Part shown: positions 1-11,236 of the stretch, in pieces
How the letters are laid out: each line of letters starts with the position of its first letter
Position numbering within the stretch: position 1 is the first letter of the stretch
Origin: Lachancea kluyveri NRRL Y-12651
Lineage: Eukaryota > Ascomycota > Saccharomycetes > Saccharomycetales > Saccharomycetaceae
Assembly: GCA_000149225.2 (NCBI GenBank)
Contig: CM000687.1
Coordinates: forward strand, 300,501 to 364,500
Direction of reading: 5' to 3'
Length of the DNA stretch: 64,000 nucleotides
Translations under genes and position numbers: made by a program
The notes under the pieces: generated by a model
What the model was told of the DNA's origin: nothing
Seen by the model: only the letters and a program-made list of their open reading frames with translations
The model's database searches: none

Positions 1-1751
1 TTGAAAGACTCATTCATTTTTTCTAACAGTTTTAAATCTACCAGAATCAGTAAATCATCTTGAATATCTTCATCTTCTCCTCCTAGAACCTTTTCTGAAT
101 CTTTCTTAGCACAGGAACTTCTCACCCAGCGGTTCATAACCAATAAAAATATATTCTTTATCACCTCATCATTATTGATTAATTTGAGTAGTTCAATAAA
201 AAGGTCAATGGCAAGGTCTATATCCAAGAACAGCCGCTGGACTTTTTTTAACTGTGTATCATGAGCGACAGGCTTTAAGTTCAAATCATTGCCTATCTGT
301 TTTGGATTAACTGTGATATATGGCAATTGGGTTTCTAAATCCAGCTTATAGCTCCATTTATCGTGCTCAAAGTTGATCAAATTCATTACAATAGTGCTCA
401 TAACCTCAAAGTTAGAGGTTAAGGTGACAAACGTCTTAATCAAATTCAAAATAATCTTATAATAAGGCACATATCCTTCACCTTTATTTTTAAGGTCAGC
501 TGCAGCGGCTGGTTGTAGTTTTTGATGCTTTTTTAAGAAAAGCACATAAATCCATAGATTCAAATAGAATTTTTGTTCTCCACGATTCTCAATTAACTCA
601 CTGATGACATCAAGTGAAGTGTTTTTTGATAACGAAATCATAACGTTCATAGCATCGTTCAATTCTTTTGCAGTGAAATTCTTCAAAGAATCATTGAACA
701 GAATAGCGTATACTTTCTTAAAAAGAAAATCTTGGACAATCCTTTTATTTTTAAAAAAAAATTCCGTGACTAGATTGTTCAAAACACTCACCAGCATCGG
801 TCTATTCACGTAAGTCAAACCATCATATATCTGCTCAAATAACTTGCTAAAATATTCCACGCTCTTGAGATTCTTGGGCCTAGAAACTAGGATTTGATTG
901 ACTCTGTTAAAGCTTTCTACGTTCAACTGCTCATCTTCACGTACTCCAACCACGAAATCAATAAGACTAATAACACCATCATTTCTTCTTATGGCCAGAG
1001 TGGACAACTTTTCTAAGACAATATTTTTGCATTTTGCCATTCTAGTTGTTTGGACTAGTAGTGAATATAGGGAAAAAAGTTCATATGTTTTTTGGATTGA
1101 TTCTAGGAAATCAAGCATTACAGTAAAACGGCTTTCCTCGGTAGGTAACACGCAAAACAACGCCAACACTGCTGTCACGAGATCTGTATATCCAGTGCCC
1201 TTCAACAGTATTTCGCGAATTGTGTTTCCCTTATCCTGGAGGTTTTCAGAATTGTCGCTAGCAAATATTCTGTACAGTACAGAGGCAACTTTCTCTAAAG
1301 TAGACAAATTATAGCTATGGCTCTTGGGAAGTATAAATCTTTTATCCAGAGCTTTAAAATTTTCCAGTCTTCTTTGTTCCAAGGGAATACCAACACCAGG
1401 TGGGAGATTCGCATATATGCCATGCACGACGATTAAGTTGATTAACTCGTCAAAGTATTTCATATCATGCAAGGAGATCGGCACTAGCTTCCGCTGTTGA
1501 TCAGATTCTAATTCTCTTGTACACACCAAAGAATACAAGAGAGAAAGTCTCTCTAAACACAAGTCTGTAAAGTCTTGATTGTCTTTGCAGCCGGTATCTT
1601 GGTACAAAGTGGTATCCGGGTCATCAGTAATTTTACCTAACAGGGATTCATCTAGCTCCTGGAAGAATCTATCCAATGGCGTATCATTAACAAACTCGGG
1701 TTTTTTATTAAGCACCTCATCAAGTCTTTTGCAGTTTGGTTCCTCGGTCAT
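1..1751 (-). CDS. RTP1: RTP1 homologue (RNA polymerase II assembly/transport factor), N-terminal part
   Basis: An open frame runs from an ATG at 1751 leftward through the window edge without a stop, giving the first 583 codons of a larger protein. It begins MTEEPNCKRLDEVL and is leucine-rich and helical throughout, as expected of the HEAT-like Rtp1/TANGO6 family. S. cerevisiae Rtp1 (YMR185W, about 980 aa) interacts with RNA polymerase II subunits and the R2TP complex and helps nuclear import of the polymerase. The assignment rests on general protein character and on position: YMR185W neighbours ADD37 (YMR184W), which is present nearby on the same strand. It is divergent from YAR1, with about 250 bp between starts. 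The C-terminal third, with the conserved Rtp1 domains, is outside the window, so domain proof is missing. Confidence 0.7.
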   Translation of the reverse strand, partial: MTEEPNCKRLDEVLNKKPEFVNDTPLDRFFQELDESLLGKITDDPDTTLYQDTGCKDNQDFTDLCLERLSLLYSLVCTRELESDQQRKLVPISLHDMKYFDELINLIVVHGIYANLPPGVGIPLEQRRLENFKALDKRFILPKSHSYNLSTLEKVASVLYRIFASDNSENLQDKGNTIREILLKGTGYTDLVTAVLALFCVLPTEESRFTVMLDFLESIQKTYELFSLYSLLVQTTRMAKCKNIVLEKLSTLAIRRNDGVISLIDFVVGVREDEQLNVESFNRVNQILVSRPKNLKSVEYFSKLFEQIYDGLTYVNRPMLVSVLNNLVTEFFFKNKRIVQDFLFKKVYAILFNDSLKNFTAKELNDAMNVMISLSKNTSLDVISELIENRGEQKFYLNLWIYVLFLKKHQKLQPAAAADLKNKGEGYVPYYKIILNLIKTFVTLTSNFEVMSTIVMNLINFEHDKWSYKLDLETQLPYITVNPKQIGNDLNLKPVAHDTQLKKVQRLFLDIDLAIDLFIELLKLINNDEVIKNIFLLVMNRWVRSSCAKKDSEKVLGGEDEDIQDDLLILVDLKLLEKMNESF

Positions 1752-1918
1752 TGTTCAGTACTGATCTACACACCAAAACCAGAGTTTTCGATGATAAATA
1801 CGCCAACATGTTTGAACTTCTAATGGCATTAGGTAGTAAGCCTCGGAATGTTTCCGCACCACCCTCGGAATGGTAGACTAAGTAGAGCTTTAAAAAAAAA
1901 AGAAAGGTCATGTACCTC

Positions 1919-1940
1919 AAAATTTTTCGAATCGATGAGA
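1919..1940 (+). promoter_or_regulatory. RRPE and PAC-like elements in the YAR1 promoter
   Basis: An RRPE-type element AAAATTTTT at 1919-1927 is followed within 7 bp by a PAC-like element with core GATGAG at 1934-1939, about 65 bp upstream of the YAR1 ATG. In S. cerevisiae RRPE and PAC occur together in this order in promoters of ribosome-biogenesis genes, bound by Stb3 and by Dot6/Tod6. YAR1 is a ribosome-biogenesis gene, so the pair fits. Binding is inferred, not shown. Confidence 0.65.
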
Positions 1941-2000
1941 TAGAAAGTTAAAACAAATTACGAGCAAGTGCTTTAACTGACCAAAAGTTTGACGAGAGTA

Positions 2001-2597
2001 ATGCCTTTGCACACTGATCCATTAAACCAAGAAGACCAAGATGCCATCATTTTAGACTCCAGGGCTGGTGACTTGGACTCTTTAAAGGATATTTTTACCA
2101 ATTTGGTTCATCCCAAGCTGTTGACCACATGCTATGATTCTGTATCTAAGTCCACACCATTACATATGGCTGCAGCTAATGGCCACTTAGAAGTGATTAA
2201 GTATTTGCTCTCCATTGCAGAGCCTTCTGAGGTTAAGCAATGGGTCAATACACGGAACGAAACCGGTAACACTGCTCTGCACTGGGCCTCTTTGAACGGT
2301 AACCTAGAAATAGTTAAACTATTGTGTGAAGAATATGACGCTGATCCATTTATCAGAAATGATTTTGATCACGATGCTATTTTTGAAGCCGAAAACAGTG
2401 GAAAAGAGAACGTCGAGAACTACTACTTGAAGAAGTACGATGTGGAACCCGACCAAGAAGAACAGGCCAAGGAGCAAGAACCCGCAACTACATCGAACGT
2501 GCAAATAAAGGAGGGAACTGAAATCGAACAGGTCACCAAGGAAGCTACTGAAGTTTTAAGACAAGAAACCGAAAAACTAAACTTATCTAATGAGTAG
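2001..2597 (+). CDS. YAR1: Yar1, ankyrin-repeat chaperone of ribosomal protein Rps3
   Basis: A 198-aa protein from the ATG at 2001, the first ATG in a frame that opens slightly upstream. It is the same length as S. cerevisiae Yar1 (200 aa). Two ankyrin repeats are visible, at about residues 51-80 (STPLHMAAANGHLEVIKYLL) and 88-118 (GNTALHWASLNGNLEIVKLL), followed by an acidic, Glu/Gln-rich tail. Yar1 binds newly made Rps3, keeps it soluble and escorts it to the pre-40S particle. The start at MPLHTDPLNQEDQD matches the conserved N-terminus of the family. The RRPE/PAC pair upstream suggests co-regulation with ribosome-biogenesis genes. Confidence 0.95.
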   Translation: MPLHTDPLNQEDQDAIILDSRAGDLDSLKDIFTNLVHPKLLTTCYDSVSKSTPLHMAAANGHLEVIKYLLSIAEPSEVKQWVNTRNETGNTALHWASLNGNLEIVKLLCEEYDADPFIRNDFDHDAIFEAENSGKENVENYYLKKYDVEPDQEEQAKEQEPATTSNVQIKEGTEIEQVTKEATEVLRQETEKLNLSNE

Positions 2598-2811
2598 GCA
2601 AAGAGAAAAAAAAAGACACTTGCCCGCTATGTATAATACGTATTAAAAACATGAAGTGAAAACCAGGACTTGCAACGGCTTAGGCTGTGGAAAGACTCTG
2701 AATATCGGCTTCTCTGCTCGGCTTTCTTTATCGACAAGTGATATTGTTACCCTACCTTAACTATCTCGCGCGTTTGCATCTTTGTCAAATCTAACGACGG
2801 GTTACTCGTGC

Positions 2812-2823
2812 TGAAAAATTTTT
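2812..2823 (+). promoter_or_regulatory. RRPE-like element upstream of SUI3
   Basis: The sequence TGAAAAATTTTT lies about 70 bp before the SUI3 ATG and matches the RRPE consensus well. It suggests growth-linked control together with the ribosome-biogenesis regulon. No PAC partner was seen close by. Confidence 0.5.
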
Positions 2824-2893
2824 GATTGAGCTTTCAGAAGTTCATCAACAGTTTACTCATTTTAATTGCAAAAAATAGCACTAAAGGAAAGCA

Positions 2894-3748
2894 ATGTCCG
2901 AACTAACAGCAGAATTAGGTTTTGACCCAAGCTTAAAGAAGAAGAAGAAGTCCAAGAAGGCTGTTCCAGAGGACTTTACCGCTGCTGTAGAATCTGAAAA
3001 TGGTGATGATCTTTTTGCTGGTCTAAAGAAAAAGAAAAAGAAGTCTAAGGATTCTCCTAAGGCTGGCGAAGAAGAAGAAAAACCAATCGATGAAGTCGCT
3101 GAAGCTTTGGGTGAATTAAAATTGAAAAAAAAGAAGAAGAAAGTCAAGGAAGCTACATTGGATGATTTTGAAAAAGAATTGGAGAAGGCTGGTGTTACTG
3201 TTGATGAAACATCCAACAGTAAGGAATCAACTCCTGCTCTGGGCACAGAATCGGCAATTCAACAGGATGTTGGTTTGCCTTACTCCGAATTGCTATCTAG
3301 ATTCTTTAAAATCTTAAGAGCCAACAATCCGGAATTAGCTGGTGATAGATCTGGCCCCAAGTTTAGAATCCCACCTCCAGTTTGCCAACGTGATGGTAAG
3401 AAAACTATTTTCTGTAACATTCAAGAAATTTCTGAAAAATTGCAGAGATCTCCAGAGCATTTAATCCAATATCTATTTGCCGAATTGGGTACTTCTGGTT
3501 CCGTTGATGGTCAAAAGAGATTGGTCATTAAGGGTAAGTTTCAACCGAAGCAAATGGAAAATGTGTTGAGAAGGTACATTTTAGAATACGTCACTTGTAA
3601 GACTTGTAAGAGTATTAACACCGAGTTGAAAAAAGAGCAATCCAACAGATTATTCTTTTTGGTTTGCAAAAGTTGTGGTTCTACCAGATCCGTTTCTTCT
3701 ATCAAAACCGGTTTCCAAGCAACCGTGGGTAAGAGAAGAAGGATGTAA
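2894..3748 (+). CDS. SUI3: eIF2 beta subunit
   Basis: A 284-aa protein, essentially the S. cerevisiae length (285 aa). The N-terminal half carries three lysine blocks (about residues 15-20, 45-51 and 74-82), which in eIF2-beta contact eIF5 and the GEF subunit eIF2B-epsilon. The C-terminal half is the conserved IF2B/IF5 fold, ending in a C2-C2 zinc ribbon with CKTC at 235-238 and CKSC at 258-261. The protein is a subunit of the GTPase that brings initiator Met-tRNA to the 40S ribosome and influences start-codon choice. YAR1 lies just upstream on the same strand, as in S. cerevisiae. Confidence 0.98.
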   Translation: MSELTAELGFDPSLKKKKKSKKAVPEDFTAAVESENGDDLFAGLKKKKKKSKDSPKAGEEEEKPIDEVAEALGELKLKKKKKKVKEATLDDFEKELEKAGVTVDETSNSKESTPALGTESAIQQDVGLPYSELLSRFFKILRANNPELAGDRSGPKFRIPPPVCQRDGKKTIFCNIQEISEKLQRSPEHLIQYLFAELGTSGSVDGQKRLVIKGKFQPKQMENVLRRYILEYVTCKTCKSINTELKKEQSNRLFFLVCKSCGSTRSVSSIKTGFQATVGKRRRM

Positions 3749-3958
3749 AATGGTAAACGCTTTAGCTATTATGCTTTGTACTTTATTAATCCATTTCTCT
3801 CATGTTAAATTTCGACGACCGAGTTAAAAAAAAACAAAAAAAACAAAAAAAAGACGAAGAAACACCAACTTACTGTCGTTCCATTCTCGTTTTTTTTTTT
3901 TTTCTTTTCTTTACGTACTTTTTAATATATTACTGTTCTCTCTTATATTGCATACCTT

Positions 3959-4504
3959 TTATATAACAACATTTTCTACTATCTTACGAAATGCAGGACA
4001 CCAACTACCAACGGTGGTATCTGTAGCTATCCAATCAATCAAGAGGGCTTTAATCTTGTCTTTATCCTCCAAAGCATCCAATACTTGTGACATTACAGAT
4101 CTTGTTTGCTCAGTATTCAAACTGGTTTCAATGTTGGAAATTACCTTATTTTTATAGAATTTAAATTCTTGTGGTGGCAATCGCGTCTCTTTTGAAAGTA
4201 GTTCCCTAACGCTGTCCATTAGCTGCTCTTTTGAAGAAACAGTTGAAGAGGACGAGGTATCAGTGGATGGTGTCATCAAAATCGTCTCATTTACTGGGGT
4301 ATTACTACTAACAGCACGTTTCATTGGAGGTGGAGGTACCGTAGCAGCCTTGATATTACCACATATGTCTACTGCATTGGGAATGACTCTGGCTCGCTTA
4401 GTTGTCGACTTTTTATTTCCTTGGAATAGAAATAAAGGACAATCATTATAGCCTGGTACATCGGCTTCCGTACAGTTTTGGAAACTCTTGGTCCTATTAA
4501 TCAT
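3959..4504 (-). CDS. ADD37: Add37 homologue, ER-associated degradation factor
   Basis: A 181-aa protein starting at the ATG whose complement lies at 4502-4504. The N-terminus reads NRTKSFQNCTEADVPGYNDC, followed by a proline- and serine-rich linker and a helical C-terminal third ending in a cell-division-like 'KIVENVVI'. S. cerevisiae ADD37 (YMR184W, 198 aa) has a poorly understood role in ER-associated protein degradation. The call leans on gene order: YMR184W sits beside RTP1 (YMR185W) and SSO2 (YMR183C), and the strand here agrees with RTP1. No catalytic motif is visible. The gene is convergent with SUI3. Confidence 0.75.
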   Translation of the reverse strand: MINRTKSFQNCTEADVPGYNDCPLFLFQGNKKSTTKRARVIPNAVDICGNIKAATVPPPPMKRAVSSNTPVNETILMTPSTDTSSSSTVSSKEQLMDSVRELLSKETRLPPQEFKFYKNKVISNIETSLNTEQTRSVMSQVLDALEDKDKIKALLIDWIATDTTVGSWCPAFRKIVENVVI

Positions 4505-4648
4505 TCTCGATTCTTTCTATTAACCGATTACAACCTGAAAGGGTCAGACACCGCAGTGTTTCTGAATCGAAGACAATTAAGATGAGCTTACCAAATGCCA
4601 CGACATCGAATTCGTTCGCGTTTTCCCAACCATTCTTTACATCACAGT

Positions 4649-5743
4649 TTACGACCCTTGCAGGTCTTGCAATCTCGCCAACAATTCATCGATGGAGGGC
4701 CTCTTCTTTGAATCCACCTCAATACAATCTTTTATTATTTTAATTAGCTCAGGCGAGTAATTAGTATTAGGTGGTATAGAAAATTTCCCTGTAGCTATGG
4801 CATATGTCATAGACGCACCGCTTAGCTGCTCTTCTCTTTCAAACGGCGATATGCCAAAACACATACAGTAAAGAGTGCAGCCTAGGGACCAGATATCGAC
4901 TTTTTCATCAATTTTAGAATTTAGTGTAACATTCAATAATTCAGGTGATCGAAATGGCAGTGTGCAATGTTCATTACACCATTCTTGAAATTCCACCAAT
5001 TGGGAACGTGATGATATATCAACATGGGCCCTGGAGCACGAGCCTAGATCACAGATAACTGGTAAGCCATCTGAGGAAAACATTATGTTTGCTGGCTTGA
5101 TATCTTTATGGGAATATGCGGTGGTAGAAGCCATAAAACTAGACGTATTCCCTGATAGAACGTCTAATTCCAATGAATCATTAAGCAAGCGCAGATCCTC
5201 ATTGTAAGTCATCGAAACCGTATCTCGATATTGTAGGTCTGTGTTAACAGAAGTCTGGTCTTCGATGCTATCCTCCTGCCCTGCTGGGTTGTGCATTGTA
5301 CGCAAACCACGGGCAACGCTCACTAGGATCCTGACGATTTCTTCTTCGGATATCGTAGTACCATCCAAGAGGTGTGTATTGATCTTGTCTAGTAGTGATC
5401 CTGTAGGAAAATAGGGTAACAATATGAACACCGTCTTGGAACCATCTTGTTCTTGAAGCACTTGAGAGCTGACACAGTGAGTGATGTAAGGGCTTCTAAA
5501 CTTTTTATAGCTATTAACTTCCCTCATTGCTTCAGAAACACTTTCTATATTGCCAAAGGGGCAATGGATCTTTTTTAGAGCAAACAGATCGTTATTTTCT
5601 CGGGATTGGACTAAATAGACAAAGGAGAAGCCTCCTTCCCCCAAAAGTCTTTGAATCGCATAGTGCTGCCCATTGATTAAAACCGAGGAGTTCCTCCCAC
5701 AGCATGGAAAGCAACCACACAACACACTACTAATGATGTTCAT
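4649..5743 (-). CDS. ENV7: Env7, vacuolar-membrane NAK-family protein kinase
   Basis: A 364-aa serine/threonine kinase, the length of S. cerevisiae Env7 (YPL236C). The glycine loop GEGGFSFVYLV lies at about residues 35-45, the VAIK-type lysine is in ALKKI, the catalytic loop reads HKDIKPAN and the magnesium loop DLG, both typical of STK16-like kinases. A cysteine cluster at the N-terminus (C9, C11, C14, C15) matches the palmitoylation site that anchors Env7 on the vacuole, where it negatively regulates membrane fusion. A long acidic, serine/threonine-rich insert of about 50 residues precedes the catalytic loop. HKD in place of HRD is a conservative change. The gene is divergent from RVB2. Confidence 0.93.
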   Translation of the reverse strand: MNIISSVLCGCFPCCGRNSSVLINGQHYAIQRLLGEGGFSFVYLVQSRENNDLFALKKIHCPFGNIESVSEAMREVNSYKKFRSPYITHCVSSQVLQEQDGSKTVFILLPYFPTGSLLDKINTHLLDGTTISEEEIVRILVSVARGLRTMHNPAGQEDSIEDQTSVNTDLQYRDTVSMTYNEDLRLLNDSLELDVLSGNTSSFMASTTAYSHKDIKPANIMFSSDGLPVICDLGSCSRAHVDISSRSQLVEFQEWCNEHCTLPFRSPELLNVTLNSKIDEKVDIWSLGCTLYCMCFGISPFEREEQLSGASMTYAIATGKFSIPPNTNYSPELIKIIKDCIEVDSKKRPSIDELLARLQDLQGS

Positions 5744-5801
5744 TATGTTTACTTACTTTCACTCATCAGTGACAGAGATTAAATAGTAAGAAGAGGTTTA
5801 A

Positions 5802-7340
<1,539 letters not shown>

Positions 7341-7468
7341 GTAAGAAACAACGTGTATTTTAATTGACTTCTGTGATTTTATGTAAATTCTATGTAGAAG
7401 AAGAGAATTAGAAAAAAAACAAAGAAAAGGGATAAAGAAAACCGGTAATGGTTGAAGCTTATAGCAGC

Positions 7469-7963
7469 TTAACCGGAACCTCTGGTGTTCAAAATCAATG
7501 CAATGATCATACCATATAATCCCAAGACTTCAGCAAAAATTAGAATCAAAACTATGCCGACGAACAATCTTGGCTGATGCATGAACTTTCTAACACCAAC
7601 ATCACCAACAATACCAATGGCATAACCACTGCTCAAGCAGGCAAAACCAACGCACATACCACAACTTAAATGCATGAAACCATTGAACAAAGTGTATGGT
7701 TCTGTTGGAGATAAACCACCAGCAATCAATACTGCTACAACTAATCCATAAACGGCTAAAATACCACTCATAACCACTGGGATTAAGGATTTCATTATCA
7801 AATCTGGTTTAAAAGTACCGATACCAGCAATACCAATACCGGATTTCGCGGTACCAATAGCTGCACCAAGACAGGATAAAATCATAGCGAACGCACAACC
7901 GGCGAAGCCAAAGAACGGTGCGAACGCTGGTGCAAATTCGTCACCTGGAATTATTTCAGACAT
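7469..7963 (-). CDS. VMA11: Vma11, V-ATPase proteolipid subunit c'
   Basis: A 164-aa protein, identical in length to S. cerevisiae Vma11 (YPL234C). Four transmembrane helices are visible; the proton-carrying glutamate is E145 in the fourth helix (FAEVLGLYG), the position used by Vma11. The subunit sits in the rotating c-ring of the vacuolar H+-ATPase. It is c' rather than c (Vma3) because of its length, the N-terminus and its position between RVB2 and NSL1. It is divergent from NSL1 with 235 bp between starts and convergent with RVB2. Confidence 0.95.
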   Translation of the reverse strand: MSEIIPGDEFAPAFAPFFGFAGCAFAMILSCLGAAIGTAKSGIGIAGIGTFKPDLIMKSLIPVVMSGILAVYGLVVAVLIAGGLSPTEPYTLFNGFMHLSCGMCVGFACLSSGYAIGIVGDVGVRKFMHQPRLFVGIVLILIFAEVLGLYGMIIALILNTRGSG

Positions 7964-8198
7964 GGGAGGTGAGCTTTCTATTCCAACTGATAATGCTTGG
8001 GAGAATTCTTGTAATAGCTTGCAACAACATCACTAGACGAGTTTCCCCCTTTAAGAATTTTTTTTTTCTATTTTACAGCCATCTCGTACAAACGTATAAC
8101 TAGACAAACTGAAGCGAACAACTTCTGCGTAACCATCTGTCAAGCGTGTCCTTCAAGGATACGATTGATTGGAAAGAGTCTGGAAAGCCACAAGAGAC

Positions 8199-8852
8199 AT
8201 GTCTACGCAACCGAACAAACTAGATGTAACACTAGACGAGCTACGGTATATACACGCTCAGTTTAAGGATATCCTGGATGACAAACTATCATTACATTTA
8301 CCACAGGCGGAGGATAACGTAAGACAAGAAGTGCAGTTGCAGCTGCAAAATTTCTTGTTTCAAGTCATGGATATGGCAGAAGACTCCCTGAACATAGTGG
8401 ATGACAATAGAACAGATAATAGTACTAAGTTACGTGATGTTATAATACGGACATCGGAGAAGAACGTAGAGCCATTCGATTTAGAATTGAACGAGAAAGT
8501 AAGGAAGATGTATCAAGAATGGGAAGACGAGACCGTGAAAGTCGCACAATTAAGAAGAGATGGTCCCAGAAAGCTAAAAGAGAAATATAAAATAGAAGAA
8601 AAGATTGCCTTAGACGAAATAGATTCAAAAATAGCTAGGCTCAAAAATCAGAAGGAAGAAGTATCAAAAGAAATACCAGAAGAAGAAAACGATGAGGAAG
8701 ATGCAGAGTATTGGAAATCGCTAGCACACGATTTCGAAGATGGACTATCCAACTTGCAGGAAGCTCAGAGTTCGTTGCCAACAAATAGGAATCAACTGAA
8801 AAAGCTAAAGAAAATGGTCTTATACCTAGAGAACGAAGTCACTGAAAAGTGA
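8199..8852 (+). CDS. NSL1: Nsl1, subunit of the MIND kinetochore complex
   Basis: A 217-aa protein from the ATG at 8199, close to the 216 aa of S. cerevisiae Nsl1 (YPL233W). The most conserved patch is EPFDLELNEKVRKMYQEWED, followed by ETVKVAQLRR. The C-terminal half is charged and predicted to be coiled coil. Nsl1, with Mtw1, Nnf1 and Dsn1, links the inner kinetochore to Ndc80 and Spc105. The frame opens ten codons upstream but only from a TTG, so 8199 is used. Confidence 0.93.
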   Translation: MSTQPNKLDVTLDELRYIHAQFKDILDDKLSLHLPQAEDNVRQEVQLQLQNFLFQVMDMAEDSLNIVDDNRTDNSTKLRDVIIRTSEKNVEPFDLELNEKVRKMYQEWEDETVKVAQLRRDGPRKLKEKYKIEEKIALDEIDSKIARLKNQKEEVSKEIPEEENDEEDAEYWKSLAHDFEDGLSNLQEAQSSLPTNRNQLKKLKKMVLYLENEVTEK

Positions 8853-9273
8853 GGAAAACATGTATACTAGGTTATTCCATTTATATGGTTAAGAAAGTAG
8901 GCTTCCATTATGACGGAAACATCAGTGCTGCACCTTTAAAGACATCAAGACAAGTTGCAGCTTGGAATGGAGCCCCAAGAAGAACGGTACACGTTTAGAT
9001 GCCCAACGCCATGCAGAATCTACGGACCACACATCTGGCTAGCTTCATCTAAACCACGCATGTAGATCCCACAGAGCATTAAAAACTATAGCTTTTCGCT
9101 ATAAATAACTGTTCCTGCCCATGTAAGATCGTTCATCACGTGAATAGTGATATATAGGAATTCCATTCCTGGTTTTGCCAACCACAAATTTAGAACGGAA
9201 ACTCTCGTTAAAAGGAGGTTTAAGGAAAAATTTTGAGACAACACCAACTACGCAAAGAGTGAGGCCAATAAAT
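8853..9273. other. NSL1-SSO1 intergenic region
   Basis: 421 bp. It contains a CACGTG (Cbf1-type E-box) at 9137-9142, a short TATA-rich stretch, and a small inverted repeat TATAGC/GCTATA near 9091-9107. A 37-codon ORF at 8885-8998 is described among the findings. No tRNA is visible. Confidence 0.6.
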
Positions 9274-10152
9274 ATGAGTTACAACAACCCGTACACGACT
9301 TCTAACCCATACGCCGAGGACTATGAGATGCAGGGTGGTGCCGCAACCGGTGCAACTGGTTCTTCATCCGGAGATTTTGTTTCATTCATGAACGAAATTA
9401 ACCAAGTCAATAAAGAGTTAGATAACTACGCCCAAATTGTCAACCAAATTGACACCTACCAAAAAAGGCTACTGACAGAAGTGAACGAGGACCAAGAGCT
9501 ACAGCTCAGACGTCAATTAGATGAACTGATCTCACAAGCATCTGATTTACAGTATACTTTGAAAAACAGAATTAAGTCTGCACAACAACAGGGTTTGCAC
9601 GACTCTGCCAAGCAAGCGCAGGCTGAAAACTCAAGACAACGTTTCTTGAAGTTAATCCAAGACTACAGGATTATCGAAGCTAACTACAAAGAAGAAAATA
9701 AGGAGCAAGCTAAGAGACAATACAGGGTTATTCAACCCGAAGCGACTGATGATGAGGTGGAAGCTGCAATTAGCGATGTGGGCGGCCAGCAGATTTTTAG
9801 CCAGGCACTATTAAACGCCAATAGGAGAGGTGAAGCAAAGACTGCGTTGGCTGAAGTTCAAGCAAGACATCAAGAGTTATTGAAACTAGAAAAAACGATG
9901 GCTGAATTGACTCAATTGTTCAACGACATGGAGCAGTTAGTGATTGAACAACAAGAAAACATTGAAGTTATCGACAAGAATGTGGAAGACGCTCAACAAG
10001 ATGTTGAACAAGGTGTTGGCCATACCAATAAAGCAGTTAAGAGTGCGAGAAGAGCCAGAAAAAACAAGATTAGATGTATTATTATCTTAGCCATTGTGCT
10101 AGCCATTGTGGTTGTCGTTGTTGTTGTCCCAACTGTGGTCAAGACCAGGTGA
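9274..10152 (+). CDS. SSO1: Sso1/Sso2 plasma-membrane t-SNARE (single unduplicated copy)
   Basis: A 292-aa syntaxin from the ATG at 9274 (MSYNNPY), which is the conserved family start. The regulatory Habc region covers about residues 30-150. The SNARE motif, centred on ANRRGEAKTALAEVQARHQE and the following 60 residues, contains the zero-layer glutamine. A C-terminal anchor (IIILAIVLAIVVVVVVVPTV) ends in the lumenal tail VKTR. It pairs with Sec9 and Snc1/2 in exocytosis. It represents the ancestor of both SSO1 (YPL232W) and SSO2 (YMR183C), since the neighbours come from both duplicated regions. The 33 in-frame codons upstream lack an ATG. Confidence 0.95.
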   Translation: MSYNNPYTTSNPYAEDYEMQGGAATGATGSSSGDFVSFMNEINQVNKELDNYAQIVNQIDTYQKRLLTEVNEDQELQLRRQLDELISQASDLQYTLKNRIKSAQQQGLHDSAKQAQAENSRQRFLKLIQDYRIIEANYKEENKEQAKRQYRVIQPEATDDEVEAAISDVGGQQIFSQALLNANRRGEAKTALAEVQARHQELLKLEKTMAELTQLFNDMEQLVIEQQENIEVIDKNVEDAQQDVEQGVGHTNKAVKSARRARKNKIRCIIILAIVLAIVVVVVVVPTVVKTR

Positions 10153-10403
10153 AGTACACTACAGTTTCTTGCGGTCACACACTAGAATCAAAGTAGGGTG
10201 TTACTTTCAAAAGACCAGAAAATTGATTAATCTAAATGTCAAAAAAAAAAAGAAAATATAAAAATTATCGACACCTTTTTACCAAATTTGTATCATTGTA
10301 TACGTAATGTAAACCATATGAAAGTTAGCAAATTTATGAGTTAGCAATCAAACTTGAGTTTATATTTTGAACTGGGCTGCGAGTTAGTACCAAAGAATGT
10401 TCT

Positions 10404-10441
10404 GGTTTGATTCCGTTTTTTTTTTTTTTTTTTTTTTTTTT
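10404..10441 (+). other. B-box-like motif followed by a 26-nt T tract
   Basis: GGTTTGATTCC at 10404-10414 differs at one base from the RNA polymerase III B-box GGTTCGANTCC and is followed one base later by 26 consecutive T. A T run terminates Pol III, so the arrangement resembles a decayed Pol III unit or an orphan TFIIIC site. No A-box or tRNA stem was found upstream, so this may be coincidence next to a poly(dT) promoter tract. Confidence 0.25.
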
Positions 10442-11236
10442 GGATATGTCTCGTATACATCTGGGACGATCTTAGGCTTAGAAATTAGTTAAGAGACGTT
10501 GCCACGGTCCTTTTCACTGTATACTTAACAAGTTGTGCAATTTAGTCAAAGTCCATTTTATTGGAAAGAAAAATTAGTAGTATGATTTACTAATCGAGTA
10601 CTGCTCGGTACTCATACAACCAGGAGACAATAAACGCTGGCGCAGAAGATAATCAGAAAATGGAGTTTTTAGCAAGCATACGTTCAGATTTACGGTACGC
10701 AAATAGCTCGATTTCTTAATACTACACACCAAAACTGAAATAGGTGTAAAATTACTGCTTGCAATAACTAACCGTCTCTCTAGGTCTTCAAATGTGCTTT
10801 AGGCTAACAAAAATGGAAAGATTCAAAAGCTAACCATTTCGTCCAAATATAAGGCCCAGGGTTGTCTACAATTTCTGCCAGTTTTTTTTTTTTTTTTAAA
10901 AAAAGCATTTACCTTCCCAAAATACATAATGAGTACGAATGTAGTAACGAGACAAGAATGCTATAGAATATGTAACCCCAGTTTATTAGTCCCGAATTGC
11001 AACGTAAAAGTTAAAAAAAAAATTTAAAAACTCATACAATCCAGGGTGGAAACAGGGTAGATTGTTTTGCCAGCAGAACCAGTTTTCCAAGTATGACCGT
11101 AGGGTTGTAGATCCAACAGGTGCAGTCGCAACTACGGTTGTCGGTCTTAAAATTGAGATATGTACCTCGCAGTCATCAGAAAGGCTTTGATAAGTTCCTG
11201 GGTAACAAGAACAAAAAATACGTGATTAGTATTTTC

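Noticed and set aside
2319-2504. Antisense ORF across YAR1, and the many other antisense ORFs across long genes
   Set aside because: They mirror the codon pattern of the real genes and carry no independent features.
9135-9142. ATCACGTG at 9135 (and similar at 26991) as centromere element CDEI
   Set aside because: No 80-bp, over-90%-A/T CDEII or CDEIII core follows in either direction.
9175-9273. 33-codon N-terminal extension of the SSO gene
   Set aside because: No ATG in the extension; the family start MSYNNPY is at 9274.
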